Part shown: positions 45,351-58,109 of the stretch, piece by piece
Numbering within the stretch: position 1 is the first letter of the stretch
How the letters are laid out: every line of letters begins with the position of its first letter
Source: Bryum argenteum
Taxonomy: Eukaryota; Streptophyta; Bryopsida; Bryales; Bryaceae
Reading direction: 5' to 3'
DNA length: 64,000 bases
Assembly (NCBI GenBank): GCA_037043015.1
Contig: CM073321.1
Location: forward strand, 14,443,001-14,507,000
Made by a program: the position numbers and the translations under genes
Notes under the pieces: model-generated
The model's database searches: none
Told to the model about the DNA's origin: nothing
What the model saw: the letters and a program-made list of their open reading frames with translations, nothing else

Positions 45351-46209
45351 CCGATAGTATGTGCATCACGTTGAAATGCAGTTGTTGAACAGTAGTGTAC
45401 GCAATTCCAAACACTAAGTGCAATTGCCATTTTGTAAGTATGCAAAAACGTTGACTGTGAATATGAAAGTTTTCTTTTGTTCAATTTAAATATTCTTGGT
45501 GAATGAATTGTATTGCAATTGCAATTGGTATAAGCAAAAGGGAAAAACCTTTAATGTCGAAGGTACCTTCATTGATATATGGCATTTTTTATGATTCTTA
45601 ATTATTTAGAGAAGGTGGGTTGAGCAATATTGATCCCTTTATTTTTTCTAGAACTAAGGGTCTCTTTACAATATGGACCAAGAGCTATGGCTAAGAAAAA
45701 TAAAACCATTTTCATAGTCATAACTCATGGCCAAGAGCCTAAACCATGATATATCATAAATGGATGTTCGAGTCCCTTGGTCACTCTTGTAGCGTAAAGT
45801 GGATTTGGAGCAGGAGAAGTTAAACCTCTATATTCTAAAATGAATCCTTATTATTCTCTCTCTTACCATCCCATGTTCCCTCTATTTATCTTTAAAAAAA
45901 AATAAAAGCACACTAGCCAATCAAACATTTTTTAGCCGCATGGTCTTTGGGATTGAAATTGAAGGTCGCTTTACGGTGTGGACCATGGAGATTGACCATG
46001 GCCTTCTCAAATTTGTGGTTGGAGAGTAAAGTGCTCTTCGTCGCATTTGGCTTTACACTACCTTAAAAAAAGGAGTCCCCAAAGTATGCTAAAGTTTGCA
46101 TTGTGGATAATGTTTTCATGGTCTCCTTGATTATATTTGAGTCTAAGCAAATACGTGGACCAGGACTCAACTTCAATGAAGGAGACCATAACGATAAGAA
46201 ATCTGTCAA
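45351..46209. repeat. AT-rich 3' flank of gene B, inverted copy of 14640-15286
   Basis: No gene. It aligns with the reverse complement of the gene A flank, with an additional segment at about 46045-46200 and 45650-45960 that differs. Confidence 0.75.
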
Positions 46210-46360
46210 GACTAGGGCAACCAGCGCTCCAACTGGTACGATGAAGTCAAGGCCAAGGTGACCGGCGATCCATATGGCGCGACAGCGTTGTTGTTAGGGC
46301 GACCGACGATCTGGCTGTAGCAATCTTGTGAAACAGCCGGTCGCCTTCTATGCGCATTCG
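46210..46360. repeat. GC-rich motif block 13
   Basis: Decayed version of block 3 in inverted orientation (GGTGACCGGCGATCC, GGGCGACCGACGATC, GCCGGTCGCCTTC), ending with CGCATTCGCCCCCGACTTAC as at 14440. A transposase should follow, but a gypsy LTR begins at 46390. Confidence 0.82.
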
Positions 46361-46389
46361 CCCCCGACTTACACAAGTATGGGTTATAT

Positions 46390-47672
46390 TGTCACATCCC
46401 TTTCAAAAGGATGCCCGGACATCGTGGTGAGCCATGAGGACCCCATGAGTGACGCCCCGGGCTTGGCAAGAGACAAGGGGAGGTGACCAAGGAGAGTCTC
46501 GAGCAAACAGCAGGCAATAGCGTCCTGCTGAGGACAAATTTGGTGGTGCGCCTCACATGGTTGGAAACCTTGTTCAAGCATGCACCCATGGGTCTAAAGA
46601 ACGCGCAATTTGGAGTTGTAAGTCATGAGGTATGGATCTCCAAAATTCGACCGTGTTTCGGGACAGCCCGGGACTCGAGAGTGTTGCCTATCGAACTCCA
46701 TGTGTCGACCTTTGTGTAAGGCAACATGTTGCATATTGCTAGAAATCTCATGAAATGGGCTTTCTAGAATGCTAAGGCTCATTATGAGCAAAAGCAATAG
46801 TCTAGGAGATATGGCTCCTCAAAGTGGTCGGGACTTCGAGACTTGGGAATGTTGCCTCCCATGACACGGAATGTTCAGAGGGGCATATCTCCCTCAAGAC
46901 AACACCGATTGAGTCAAGTAGATAGTCCATTGATATCAACACAAAGAATAAATGTCATTAACCCTTAAACGTCAGACCCAGCCCGAGGGGTTGGGTTTTT
47001 TTTTGAGAGAATCTTGCTCATAACTTACACTCCATTATACCAAATGGAATTTTTAAAATTCCAAACTGAGCACCTTAAAGAGATCTATACTTTCTTAGAA
47101 TAGAGCTCACGCAAATTAAAAATAGAATAATGCTAAAAGTGGAGTTTTAAAAGAGATTTTGGGTGTGGTATCAGGACAGCATATGACGTTTAAGGGTTAA
47201 TGAGCTTGCACGTCCTATTTGAATACCAACGCTAGGAGCTAGCCCGAGAAGAAGTTACAGCCCGTTTCTGAGACTAAGGCAAAAACGGGTGGTCTTCTAA
47301 AAAGAAAGTGTGTGTCACGGAAGGCCCCTCAACACAAGAGGGGGGGGCTTACCGAAGACTCCAGAGAGTACTATGAGGAAAGGTGGTCTCCCTCCTCACT
47401 TGCACATGGTGCCATGAGGAGCCGGGGTGGCTCCAAGGGGTGTGGCTTGGGATGGGGCCTCAGTCCCGCACCTTGTGGAAATTGGAGAGTGCTTTGGAGC
47501 ATCTATAAACATGGGGTTGGGAAGTGTCCCTCTCCAAGTTAGTCCTTGTAATAAGTAGTGCCGGTTCCCGGGAATGACCGGGAATGGCTGAAAAGAGTGA
47601 GGCATGGAAAAGAAGCCTCAATTCTACACCTTCGGCATTGTGGGATATTATTGAGTAATTAGGTTCGTGACA
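46390..47672 (+). repeat. 5' LTR of gypsy element P
   Basis: About 1283 bp, TG...CA ends. Its start matches the inverted sequence at about 59840-59888. Confidence 0.85.
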
Positions 47673-47674
47673 CT

Positions 47675-47685
47675 TGGTATCAAAG
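47675..47685 (+). other. Primer binding site of element P
   Basis: TGGTATCAAAG, two bases after the LTR, resembles the complement of the 3' end of plant initiator tRNA-Met (TGGTATCAGAG). Confidence 0.75.
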
Positions 47686-47823
47686 TAGGCTACGTAACGA
47701 GATCCAATCAAGAGTAGGATGGCACGAGAAGCCGGAAGCTCGTGACGTGGCCCGAAGACACGTAATCAAGCCTTTAGGGCCGGGGATGCCTTTCATAAGG
47801 AGTATTCTTAAGGTCCATCGAAT

Positions 47824-48758
47824 GTGCGGATGGAAATAGATGGGGACCAAGGGGAAGCAAGAGAAGTTGCAAGTGGTGAGGAGGACACTCACCACGAGGA
47901 GAATGAAGCTCTTTCAAGTCCCGTTCCCGGGAAACACGGCCACAAGCGGAAGGCACGAGAGGATTTGTTCCATAAGCTTGTCAAAATTTTTTATGTCATG
48001 CCAGAAGAGATCAAGGAGCTCAATGAGAAGGCATCAAGTCTTTCTTCCCGCAAGTTGTGCAAGACCAACTTGCCCTCTTCTTTCACGGGATTGGGCAAGG
48101 GGGATTTTAGTATGGATCATGAGCTCTACTTTGATGCTCAAAGGGCTTGTGAAGATGACAAGATCACCATTTTTGTGACCTTCTTGAAAGAGCATGCTCA
48201 TTTGCGGTGGACTCGTTTCCAGGATGGGAACGTGAGAGTAGTGAGCAACTTGACTTGGACCGGTTTCAAGGGGATCCTAAGTGATCGCTTCACCCCGAAG
48301 TACCAAGAGATTTGGGATAGCATGGCCCTTGTGCAATTGAAGCAAACGGGCACCCTTATGCCTATGTGAAGGATTTCAATGCACATTTGAATGTGCTCCC
48401 GAAGTTGAATGAATTGGCCGAATAGGTCATTCTCTTCAATGGACTCTAAGGTTGGGTGGAGCGGGCATTATTCAAGATGCCGAGATTGCCGGAGACTTGT
48501 GCCGAATTGCTCAAGTTGGCAAAAGGGATTGGTGATGATGAAGGTCACCAAAAGGCCTCTAAAGTGGAGGCCTCAACCGAAGAGCAAGGCAAATTACTAT
48601 CGAAGAGCCAACATAAGAAAAATGGTTGGCAAAAGCTTAAGGGCGGTGAGAGTGGGCCTTCCAAGGATGGGAAGGACAAGTTTGCGAAGAACATGACTAA
48701 AAATGGGAATAAGTCTAAAAAAAGAGACAAGTCACATAACTTGTTAGAATTGTGGTGA
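47824..48758 (+). pseudogene. gag of gypsy element P
   Basis: A retrotransposon gag core is readable in two frames: YFDAQRACEDDKITIFVTFL, EHAHLRWTRFQDGN, LTWTGFKGILSDRFTP, ALVQLKQTGTL. A Lys-rich stretch follows and a weak zinc knuckle lies near 48750-48790. Confidence 0.82.
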
Positions 48759-49246
48759 AAAGGGCCACATGGCAATGCATTGCTCCAAACCAAAGGGGCA
48801 ACCCACTCCTTCATAAGTCCCAAAGTATTGAAGAGGATGAGCTTGCATTTCAGTAAGCAAGCTCATCTAAGTGAGGTTTGCAATGAGGCAAGCCACACCA
48901 AACATGCCTTGTAGCAACGGAAGTAGAAGTGAAGTGCCAAAACTTCACCTTTGTGGAAAACTTCAAGGTTTGTGAGATGGATGGATTAATCTCATCTTAT
49001 GTAAGACTTCCTTTGATACCTATGGGGTAAAGATAATGAGGCGGCCATTGTGAGTGGTTGCCAACTCCGAAGGCAAGGAGATTGAGTTATAATTCACCAA
49101 GGCTCTCAACATGTTAGGGAGTAGGATCAACTTGTTGAACTTGGAGGAGTTAGAGGAAACCCGGTTCTAGATGATGCTAAGGACCGATTTGGACTTGGAG
49201 GAATAAGCCCACTTCTAACTCCACACCTCCCAAGTGTATTCGGAAG

Positions 49247-50571
49247 GTGGAAAAGGCTTTGAGGATGCCTTTTGGGTTGTGCAACGCCCCATCAACGTTC
49301 ACAACCCTCATGAATACGGTGTTTCATCAAGAGATGGATGTGTTTGTCATTGTCTACATCGATGACATATTGGTGTTCTCCAAAACCGCAGAGAAGCATG
49401 CACAACACCTTGCAATCGTGCTTCAAAACTTAGAGACAATAAGCGGTATACAAATGGGGAGAAGTGTGAGTTTGGCTTGCAAGAGATTGAGTTCTTGAGA
49501 CACATTATGATGGGGCAAAGTGACAAACCGGATCACAAGAAGGTGGAAGCAATCGAAGAGAGCCAACCCACTTCGAAGGGAAGTGGGGTCATCGCTCGGG
49601 TTGGCTAATTATTATAGGAGGCTCATAAAGAACTTCTCCAAGATTGCTAAGCCCATGTCCGATTTGCTTAAGATAAACTTGGCCTTGGATGTCACCGATT
49701 CATGTGTGCAAGCATTTCAAAAAAACTCAAGGAGAAACTCTCCTCCCGCCGGTATTGAAGTTCCCGAGTTTAATAAGACTTTTGAGGTGCACACCAATGC
49801 AAGTAATTTTGCCATCGTGAGTGCTCATGCAAGAAGGAAGGCCAATTGCATTTGAGAGCAAGAAATTGGATGGCACTCAAATCAATTGGCCAAAGCATGA
49901 AAAGGAGATGTTTGCCGTGGTGCATTGTTTGAAGACATGGTAACATTACCTTGGCCTCCACAAGACCAAGGTATTCACCAATAATGTTACATTGAAGTAC
50001 TTTGAAACATAAGCCAAAAGTTACACCCAAGCAATTGAGGTGGCATGTTGCCTTAGTCTTCATAAATTTGGAGTTGATTCACAAGCCGGGCCGAGTGAAT
50101 GGGCGCCGGATGCACTAGGTTGAAAGGTGAACATAAGTCAAATACCACGCAAGTCTTGAGAGTGATGTATGCGGGAGAAGGTGATTTGCAAACGGATAAG
50201 GAAGGCTTTTATAAAAGACCCCAAGGCTCAAAAGTTCTTAAGAGAACTTAGGTGTGTGGCAAGAAGTCCAAAGAATCGGCTTCATCAAGGTATGGTCAAG
50301 TTAAAGCAAAATAGGGTGTATGTTCCAAAGGGCATGTGGAGGTTGAGTGTCTTTCGAGGAGGAGCATGACAACCGCTTGGCTTGGCGTAGAGGAGAAGTT
50401 CACCATATCTTCGGTTTTGAAAGAGGTTCTATTGGCCCGTAATGAAGGAAGACATTGCCCATTATGTGAAGACTTTTGTTACTTGAATGTGAAGCCAACC
50501 GGGCGTCATATTGAAAGCAAGTAGGTTTGTTACGGCCTTTGCCTATCCGGGATGGTCCGTGGGAGTGTGTG
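49247..50571 (+). pseudogene. Partial RT, RNase H and integrase of gypsy element P
   Basis: RT starts abruptly at MPFGLCNAPSTFTTLM and contains VYIDDILVFSKT. The earlier half of RT, with the first catalytic Asp, is missing. RNase H (49770-50000) and integrase N-terminus (ARNEGRHCPLCEDF near 50430-50480) follow in broken frames. Confidence 0.82.
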
Positions 50572-53313
50572 TAGTGACTATTTATGATCATTTATAGAGT
50601 TGTTTTAAAAACGTTTTACTTTTTGGATAGATATAATACTATTTATGCGGAAAAGTATCAAAAAGTTACATAAAAAGCTATAAAAATACAAAAATTAGCA
50701 ATGAAGGCAAGCTGAATAGAAACAGTTCGGGATGGATGAGAAAATGGCTGGATGAAATTTCGGGGATGAAATTTCGGCAGCTTGCAAGCGCTGCGCCGTT
50801 TGCGAACGAACGCTCGCGGAGTATAAATAGTTTGAAAACTTAATAAAATCACGGCTTTCCTTCGTATGATGCGCGTCGTTGTTTCATGCTTTCAAATTTC
50901 TCGTGTGTATTTGTTTTGTGAGTATTTTTGTGTACTGCAATTGTCTCATTCTGTAACGCCGTGAGGGTGTCACTCTGGCCTGTAAGTGTGGTGAAATTGG
51001 GGAAGTTTGGAGTGAGAAATTGTGAAGGGAGAAGCTGCGCACTATGAGTGAGAAAATTGCAAATTGCGTGTACTTATTGGAGTAATGTGAGAAACGAGAA
51101 ACGGAAGGTTGAGGTTGAGCATTGCGTGACTGAAGTGGTGCTGCGAGGTGGAGAATAGCCAACAATCTCGAGCTGTACTGCGATTTTAGGGTTTCAGTGA
51201 TTAACGGGTTGCGGCAGGCGCGAGAAGATGCTTCGGGCGAGGTAACGGAGGAGCTGCCGTCGGAGTACCAAGATCGGGACAGGAAGAAGGTGAAGATCAT
51301 CAAGAATTGGTGTCAATCTTGAAGCCTTGGCTCCCGTTGTGAAGGAATTCCGTCGAAGGTCGCTAGCGCTCCGGATAAGCCCACTCACAGATTACCACCG
51401 GATTGGGCAGGCCATTAATTCTTCACTGGAGCCTGTTACCAGAAGGAGAAGATATCAAAGGTGTTGAGACGCAATCGACATGGAGATAAGTCCCGATTCT
51501 GCAATGTGTACACATTTTCTCTGCATTTGAGCAAGTGAGGAAAGCTGCTGTGGATCAGAGGTGCTGAATCGACGAGGTGGAGAGCTCGGTGAGACGGTGA
51601 TACTTCGAACGATACTTGAGCGGTAGAAGTCGCAGAAGGTGTTCCTGGACGTGCTCAGTGTTGATCGAAGTCGAAGGACTGAATTTCAGTGACTGAATCA
51701 AATTGGTGATCAAAGGACTGCTAGGGTGAATTTGTGGCTGATCAATTGATGATCGGTGCTCTGGGCTGTGTGGAGTGTTGTCCGTGATTCTGTTTGACTG
51801 GTGTATTGCTACAGTGATCTTCTTTTAGAAGGTAGATAAGGGAGCTCTCAGCCAGATCTGGTGTTGTGACGTACGAACAGGAGCAGCTGCAGAATTTAGG
51901 AATTCATTGTGTAAGGATTCACTTGTATATGTAAGCTGTATAGCTACTGCATTGCATTCTAAATTGCATTGCATATTCATAACATGATTGGAGAGTGTAT
52001 TGAGATGAAAATTCAATTAAATTGGAACGAAATGGATTCCATTTGGAGAAAAAATTCGACGCTGGAGTCGCCGGTGAAAACAAGGGATTCCAGAGTTCGG
52101 TTTGTGTGTGCGCATGGCTATAGGGGGCGGTGTTTGGTAATAGGGTACTCTCCTTCCACGGCTGTAGGTCAACATTGCACGGCCATAGGGCAAATCGCAC
52201 GGCCATAGGGCCTGCTTCGGGCGGTCATAGGCTCTGCTGCTATGTGGATATAGGTCTACTTGCACGGATTTTGGTCACAGTCCACGGTCTTAGGTACTGC
52301 GTCGCGCGGTTATAGGCGTTCTGCCTGAAATCAATTAGAATTTTATTGGATCTTTGAGTGTTTGTAATTTGAAATCCGTACGGCCAATTCCTTTGCAATT
52401 TGGTATACCAACTAATTGAGTATCTCTGAACAAGATCCTGCGGGTAAAAATCCAAAATTCTTATTTTAAAATTGAATTACCAATTTTTTAAAAGTTCAAA
52501 TTAACAAGTTGGTTTGAAAACCAAAAGTAAGTATTTGAATTAGTGGTTGAATTTGGCCTTAGATTTGGAGTAATAAATTGATGTATTTAAAAGATTTTGA
52601 ATGTTGGATTGAGTTGAGACCTATTGACTTGAGTTTTCAATTAGTGTTAGTCTTGGGCTTGGGTTTTTGACATTTTAAAATTTGAAATTGTTGTTGAATG
52701 TTTCTGCACAAGTTATGTAAACTTGAAAGAATATAGTATTAAGTTGGATGTATGATTATTTCAGGGCATTTGCATACATAATTGCATGCGCAAAGACCTA
52801 TTGACATGAGCGACTTGGAGAGCTGCATAGTGATATGTAGTATCTAAAAGCATTTCCCTGCATTTGGAACTATTGACATACTGCTCGCTAGGCATTGCGT
52901 ATATAAATTCGTATATTTAAACTGAGACTGGACCTATTGACCAAATGCTTATTTGTATTATTTCAAAGTATTATATTGGCATTTTGCTTAGGTGATAGTT
53001 TGCATTTGGGTCTATTGACATAACCTGAACTATTGACCAGAACTATTGACTTCCCCTAGAATACTAGACAGGACTGGGACTGCATTGAGTCTAGATATAG
53101 TGCATTAGTAATGACAGTAATCCAAATTGAGTGATCCTTGGGTTTAAGAGCGAATCGCCGCAAGACAAGCCCTCAGGTACGTTTATACATAGTTATACTT
53201 ATACCGCGAATACATGTGACCTTAGTCACAATACGGACAGACTACTTTGTTTTTCCACCATTGAACCACACTATACTGTAAGGAGTTTAGATTAGAGCAA
53301 AACCCTTATTACA
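50572..53313. other. 2.7-kb non-coding stretch between the inverted gypsy elements
   Basis: No convincing gene. It begins near TGTGTAGTGAC and ends CTTATTACA, so TG...CA edges exist on either strand, but no 5-bp duplication and no second copy is visible. It could be a solo LTR or the 3' LTR/UTR of the reverse element. Confidence 0.45.
52155..52320. repeat. Short degenerate tandem repeat (CACGGYCATAGG)
   Basis: About eight spaced copies of a CACGG-CATAGG-like word with roughly 20-24 bp period. Confidence 0.55.
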
Positions 53314-53389
53314 GTGATTCACCCCCACTTCAAAGGTTGATGTTCTCATCAATGCTTTCTCGGAGTCTTGGATCTCCGTCGGCTTTCAT

Positions 53390-53779
53390 ATCATTCCACC
53401 ACCTCCTTTGCATTGGCTATGTACTTGGCCTCAACCCATGTTGCTTCCTTCTCATGGTACCTCCGCCACTTCACCAAGTATTCTTTGCTCTCTTCTTGGT
53501 GATCCGGTAGTTAATAATGCCTTTTACCCCAAACTCTAAGTGATCCCCAAGTAGTTCGGGTGGAGGCCGCAACACTTGCTTGCGTTCCGGCCTCACCTTA
53601 TCTTTGTGATATGGCTTGAGCAATGACACATGGAAGGTGGGATGAATCTTGGTCTCCGGTGGTAAGTCCAACTTATACACATCCTCAACCGTTTTGCAAT
53701 GACAAATAGACTCACATACTTTGCCATGGATAAGGAAGTCAAGCCATCCGGTAAGGTGAAGTTTTTCACATTGTACCAC
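53390..53779 (-). pseudogene. Integrase C-terminus and chromodomain of element M
   Basis: LPPETKIHPTFHVSLLKPYH is the usual integrase tail of chromoviruses. A chromodomain follows in another frame: EYLVKWRRYHEKEATW and EAKYIANAKEVVE, with the aromatic-rich core kept. Confidence 0.85.
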
Positions 53780-54084
53780 AAGTTCTAGCCCTCCTCATAC
53801 TCCTCATGGCGCCGCCCTTTGTTAACTCATTTCAATAAGTTGCGACGTCATGGCTACCAAGTCTTTTGCACCTTGGCTTTGTTCCATCTCCGATTGCAAT
53901 CTATCCAAAAGCTAGGTCGGTAGGCATAAGTGGCTTTACACAAAAGCCACCTTGGGCGGCGATTGACACATAGCACCATGCTTCAATGCATTATAATTAT
54001 ACACCGCCTAACCCAAGTAATCACTCCAATCACTTTGGTCTTCGGCAACCTATGATGCCGGCACCAAACACTGTCACCACCTTG

Positions 54085-54888
54085 TCAAAGGCGGTCGCCA
54101 TCCTTTTTTGATATGCTCCATCCTTGCCAACTTACAAAACCTATCCACCACCACAAAGATGGCGTTACTTCCTGGTGACTCTGGAAGGTTTGTAATGAAT
54201 TCCATGGAGACACATCCCCATGGACCATCCCGGATAGAGAAAGGCTATAACAAACCCACTTGCTTTTTATATGACGTCCGGTTGGCTTCACATTCAAGTG
54301 ATACAAGTCTTCACATAATGGGCAATGTCTTCTTTCATTTTGGGCCAATAGAACCTCTTTGAAACCAAACATATGGTGAACTTCTCTCCCCTATGCGCGG
54401 CCAAGCGGTTGTCATGCTCCTCCTTGAGCACACTCAACCTGCACATGCCCTTTGGAACATACACCCTATTTTGCTTTAACTTGATCATACCTTGATGAAG
54501 CCGGATACCTTTGGGCTTCTTGCCACACCTAAGTTCACTTGAGAACTTTTGAGTCTCGGGGTCTTTCATATACGCCTCCCTTATCCGTTTTGCCAAATCA
54601 CCTTCTCCCGCAGACATTACTTTCAAGACTTGCATGGTATTTGGCTTATGTTCATCATTCCAACCTAGTGCATCCGGCGCCCATTCACTCGGTCCGGCTT
54701 GTGAATCAACTTCACATTCATGAGCAGTAAGGTATCATAGCACCTTCAAAGTACTTCAATGAAACATTATTGGTGAATATCTTGGTCTTATAGAGACCAA
54801 GGTAATGTTGCCATGTGTTCAAATAATGCATCACGACAAACATCTCATTCTCATGCGTTGGCCAATTGATTTGAGTGTCATCCAATTA
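54085..54888 (-). pseudogene. Duplicated RNase H/integrase segment of element M
   Basis: Starts inside RNase H (QINWPTHENEM) although the upstream copy (55726-54889) already covers this part and reaches the integrase start. The frames (GKKPKGIRLHQGMIKLKQ, RRHCPLCEDL) match the upstream copy and element P. Confidence 0.78.
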
Positions 54889-55726
54889 CTTGCTCTAGGG
54901 TGGATTTTTCCTCTCTATCCTCGGCTAAGGGGTTGTCATGCTCCTCCTTGAGCACACTCAACCTCAACTTGCCCTTTAGGACGTACGCCCTCTTTTGCTT
55001 GAACTTGATCATATCTTGAGGACGCCGGATACCTTTCGGCTTCTTGCCACACCTAAGTTCATCTAAGAACTTTTGAGCCTTGGGGTCTTTCATATACTCC
55101 TTCCTTATCCGCTTGGCCAAATCACCTTCTCCCGCATACATTGCTCTTAAGACTTGCGTATTGCTTGGCCTATGTTCATCCTTCTGACTTAGTGCATCCG
55201 GCACCACGTTCTCTCGGCCCGGTTTGTGAATCAAGTCTAAGTTCATGAGCACTAAGGTATCATACCACCTCAATTGCTTTGCTGTGACTTTGGCTTGTGT
55301 CTCAAAGTACTTCAATGAAACATTATCAGTGAATACCTTGGTCTTGTGGAGACCAAGGTAATATTGCCATGTCTTCAAACAATGCACCATGGCAAACATC
55401 TCCTTTTCATGCATTGGCCAATTGATTTGAGTGCCGTCCAGTTTTTTGCTCTCAAATGCAATTGGCCTTCCTTCTTGCATGAGCACTCCCTTGATGGCAA
55501 AGTCACTTGCATCGGTGTGCCCCTCAAAAGGTTTCCTTAACTTCGGGAACTCCAATACCGATGGGGAGGAGAGCTTCTCCTTGAGTTCTTGAAAGGCTTG
55601 CTCACATGAATCGGTCCCATCTAAGGCCAAGTTCTTTTTAAGCAAATCGGACGTGGGCTTAACAATCTTAGAGAAGATTTTTATGAACCTCCTATTATAC
55701 TTAGCCAACCTAAGAAATGACCTCAC
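54889..55726 (-). pseudogene. RNase H and integrase start of element M
   Basis: The longest open piece of the element, about 280 codons: FEGHTDASDFAIKGVLMQ, WPMHEKEMFAMVHCLKTW, DLIHKPGRENVVPDALSQ, then VLKEEHDNPLAEDREEK, where it is cut by the duplication junction. Confidence 0.85.
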
Positions 55727-55914
55727 TCTTTTTTGTGAAGACGGTCGGTTCTACTTCTTCATTGCCTCAACCCTCTTGTGGTCCGATTTGACACCTTGCT
55801 CGGTCATAATGTGTCCCAATAACTCAATCTCTTGCGAGCCAAACTCACTTTTCTCCCCATTTGCATAATAACTTATTGTCCCAAAGTTTTTAAAGCACAA
55901 TTGCAAGGTGTTGT

Positions 55915-56658
55915 TCCCCGGGGAGATCACTATCGCTTTTTAAAAATATACGTGAGTTAAAATATAGGGTCTATTTAATTCAAAAGGGAGAATTTCTATA
56001 TGATGTGTAGGACTACTATAGGGTCAATAAAGTGCTACATACTCTATTATATATAAATTAGGCTATATAAAAACAATGTGTAGTATGACATTTTATTTAT
56101 AAGTTAGCCTTCACAAATAGGAGCCTTGATTATTTTTTATAGTAGAACTAGTATGTCTCCGTGTCCTTTGGACACACGGAGAAAAACATAAAAGATAGTA
56201 ATTATCAATGTGACTTAAATTTGGAGTTTTTAGTTTGGAGTTGTTGTAAGCATGAAAGGAGTGAAGGCAAAATACAACAAACTGTTATATGCACTAAGTA
56301 GCATTTTAAGTCCCAAGAACCTTATTTTGTGTCGATTTAACGAATATGACCTTTTGTGCTATGTTTAAGTTTTGGTATGTTGCAACAATCAAAGTAAGAC
56401 AAAATCTTTGGCCTTGAGAGCAAATTTTTGTACAAGGCTCGAAAAAATGCACCCATATTGTTTATATGTAACATAGCCTCAAGTAATTCAACACATGTAT
56501 GAATTTTTAAAACACCATAGGGTACCAAGAATACGCTCCTAGTAGCTATTTATGTAAATATACGGTCATCTAAAACACAAATGTAAATAGCCCCACATCA
56601 AATACCCTCTTAACTCAGGTGTATACCTTAAATTACAAGGGGTGATCTCCCCGGGTAA
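55915..56658. mobile_element. Small inverted-repeat insertion (MITE-like) in the RT of element M
   Basis: The left end reads CCCGGGGAGATCAC (about 55917-55930) and the right end its reverse complement GTGATCTCCCCGGG (56642-56655), 14 bp perfect. The RT sequence on either side (GCAAGGTGTTG and TGTGCATGG) is contiguous in element P, so this is a clean insertion of about 0.74 kb. A 2-3 bp target duplication (TG or TGT) is possible. No gene inside; very AT-rich interior. The superfamily was not determined. Confidence 0.8.
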
Positions 56659-56659
56659 T

Positions 56660-57291
56660 GTGCATGGTCTTCCGCCGTTTTGGAGATCACCAATATGTCA
56701 TGAATGTAAACAATGACAAATCCATCCATCTCTTGATGGAACCCCATAGTCGGGAGGGTTGTGAACGTTGAAGGGGCGTTGCACAACTTTAAAGGCATCA
56801 CCAAAGCCTGCAATGACCTCCCGATTTTACTTGGGAGGTCTAGGGTTAGAAATGAGCTTATTCTCTTAATCTTCCAAATGGGTCCTTAGCATTATTAAAA
56901 ACCGGGATTCTTCTAACTCTTCCAAGTTCACCAAGTCAATCTTACTCCTCAACATGTTGAAGGCCTTGGTGAACTTCAACTCAATCTCCTTGCCTTCGGG
57001 GTTGGCAACCACTCTCAAGGGCCGTCTCCTTATATCCACCCAAAAGGTATTAAAGAGAGTATTATACAAGATGAGATCAATCCAATCCATCTCACTTATG
57101 GTGAAGTTTTCCACAAAGGTGTAGTTTTGACACTTCACTTCCACTCCCATTGCTACAAGGCATTTTTGGTGGGGACTGTCTTTTGCAAACCTCACTTGGA
57201 TGGGCTTGCTTGCCTTACTCATTTGCAAGCCCATCCTCTTTGCATCTTTGGGACTAATGAAAGAGTGGGTTGCCCCTTTGGTTTGGAGCAA
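56660..57291 (-). pseudogene. Protease region and truncated RT start of element M
   Basis: The frame at 57291-56866 (FVENFTISEMDWIDLILYNT) corresponds to the aspartic protease region. After CCTCCCAAGT it joins directly to RT at NAPSTFTTLP and FVIVYIHDILVISKT (YIDD changed to YIHD). Confidence 0.75.
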
Positions 57292-57437
57292 TCCTTTGCC
57301 ATGTGGCTCTTTTTACCACGATTGTAACAAGTAATGTGACTTGTCTCTTTCTTGGACTTGTCCCCACTTTTGGTCTTGTTCTTGGCAAACTTATCCTTCC
57401 CATCCTTAGAAGGCCCACTCTCACCACCTTTATGCTT

Positions 57438-58109
57438 TTACCAACCATTTTCCTTTGTGGTGGCGCTTGGATTGCGATTTGCCTTGTTTTCTAGTACAAG
57501 TCCTCCCTTAATAAACCTTCTGGTGACCTTCATCACCACCAATCCTTTTTTCCAATTTGAGCAACTTGGCACAAGCTTCGGCAATTTCGGGATCCTTAAT
57601 GATGCCCGCTCCGCCCAGTCTAGGAGTCCACTAAAGAAAATGACCTTTTCGGCCAATTCATCCAACTTTGGGAGCATATTCAAATGTGCATTAAAATCCC
57701 TTACATAGGCCTCAAGGGTGCCCGTTTGCTTCAATCGCACAAGAGCCATGCCATCCCAAATGTCCGGGGTGAGACGATTACTTATGATCCCCCTGAAACC
57801 GGTCCAAGTCAAGTTGCTCACTACTCCTGCGTCCTCATCACTGAAACGAGCCCAACGCAAAAGAGCATGCTCTTTCAAGAAGGTCACGGCAATGGTGATC
57901 TTATCCTCTTCACAAGCTCTTTGAGCCTCAAAGTAGAGCTCTAGTTCCAAAATGAAGTCCTTGACCTTGTGTACCTTGCCCAATCCCATAAAAGAAGAGG
58001 TTAAGTTGGTTTTGCACAATTTGCCGGAAGAAGGGCTTGATACCCTCCCTTTCAGCTCCTTGATCTCTTGTTGCATGATTTGAAGAGTTTTTACAAGCTC
58101 ATTGAACAT
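57438..58109 (-). pseudogene. gag of element M, open frame
   Basis: About 220 codons in one frame: YFEAQRACEEDKITIAVTFL, EHALLRWARFSDEDAG, LTWTGFRGIISNRLTP, ALVRLKQTGTLEAYVRDF. A zinc knuckle near 57330-57285 is in another frame. Better preserved than the gag of element P. Confidence 0.85.

Larger units (their letters stand above)
46390..50571 (+). mobile_element. Ty3/gypsy element P, second family, truncated in integrase
   Basis: LTR 46390-47672 (TGTCACATCC to TTCGTGACA), then a tRNA-Met-type primer site TGGTATCAAAG at 47675-47685. The order is gag, protease remnant, RT, RNase H, integrase on the plus strand. The integrase breaks off at about 50571 and no second LTR was found. It forms an inverted pair with the element at 53314-59888. 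It interrupts the level-0 hAT unit just after block 13. Confidence 0.88.
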
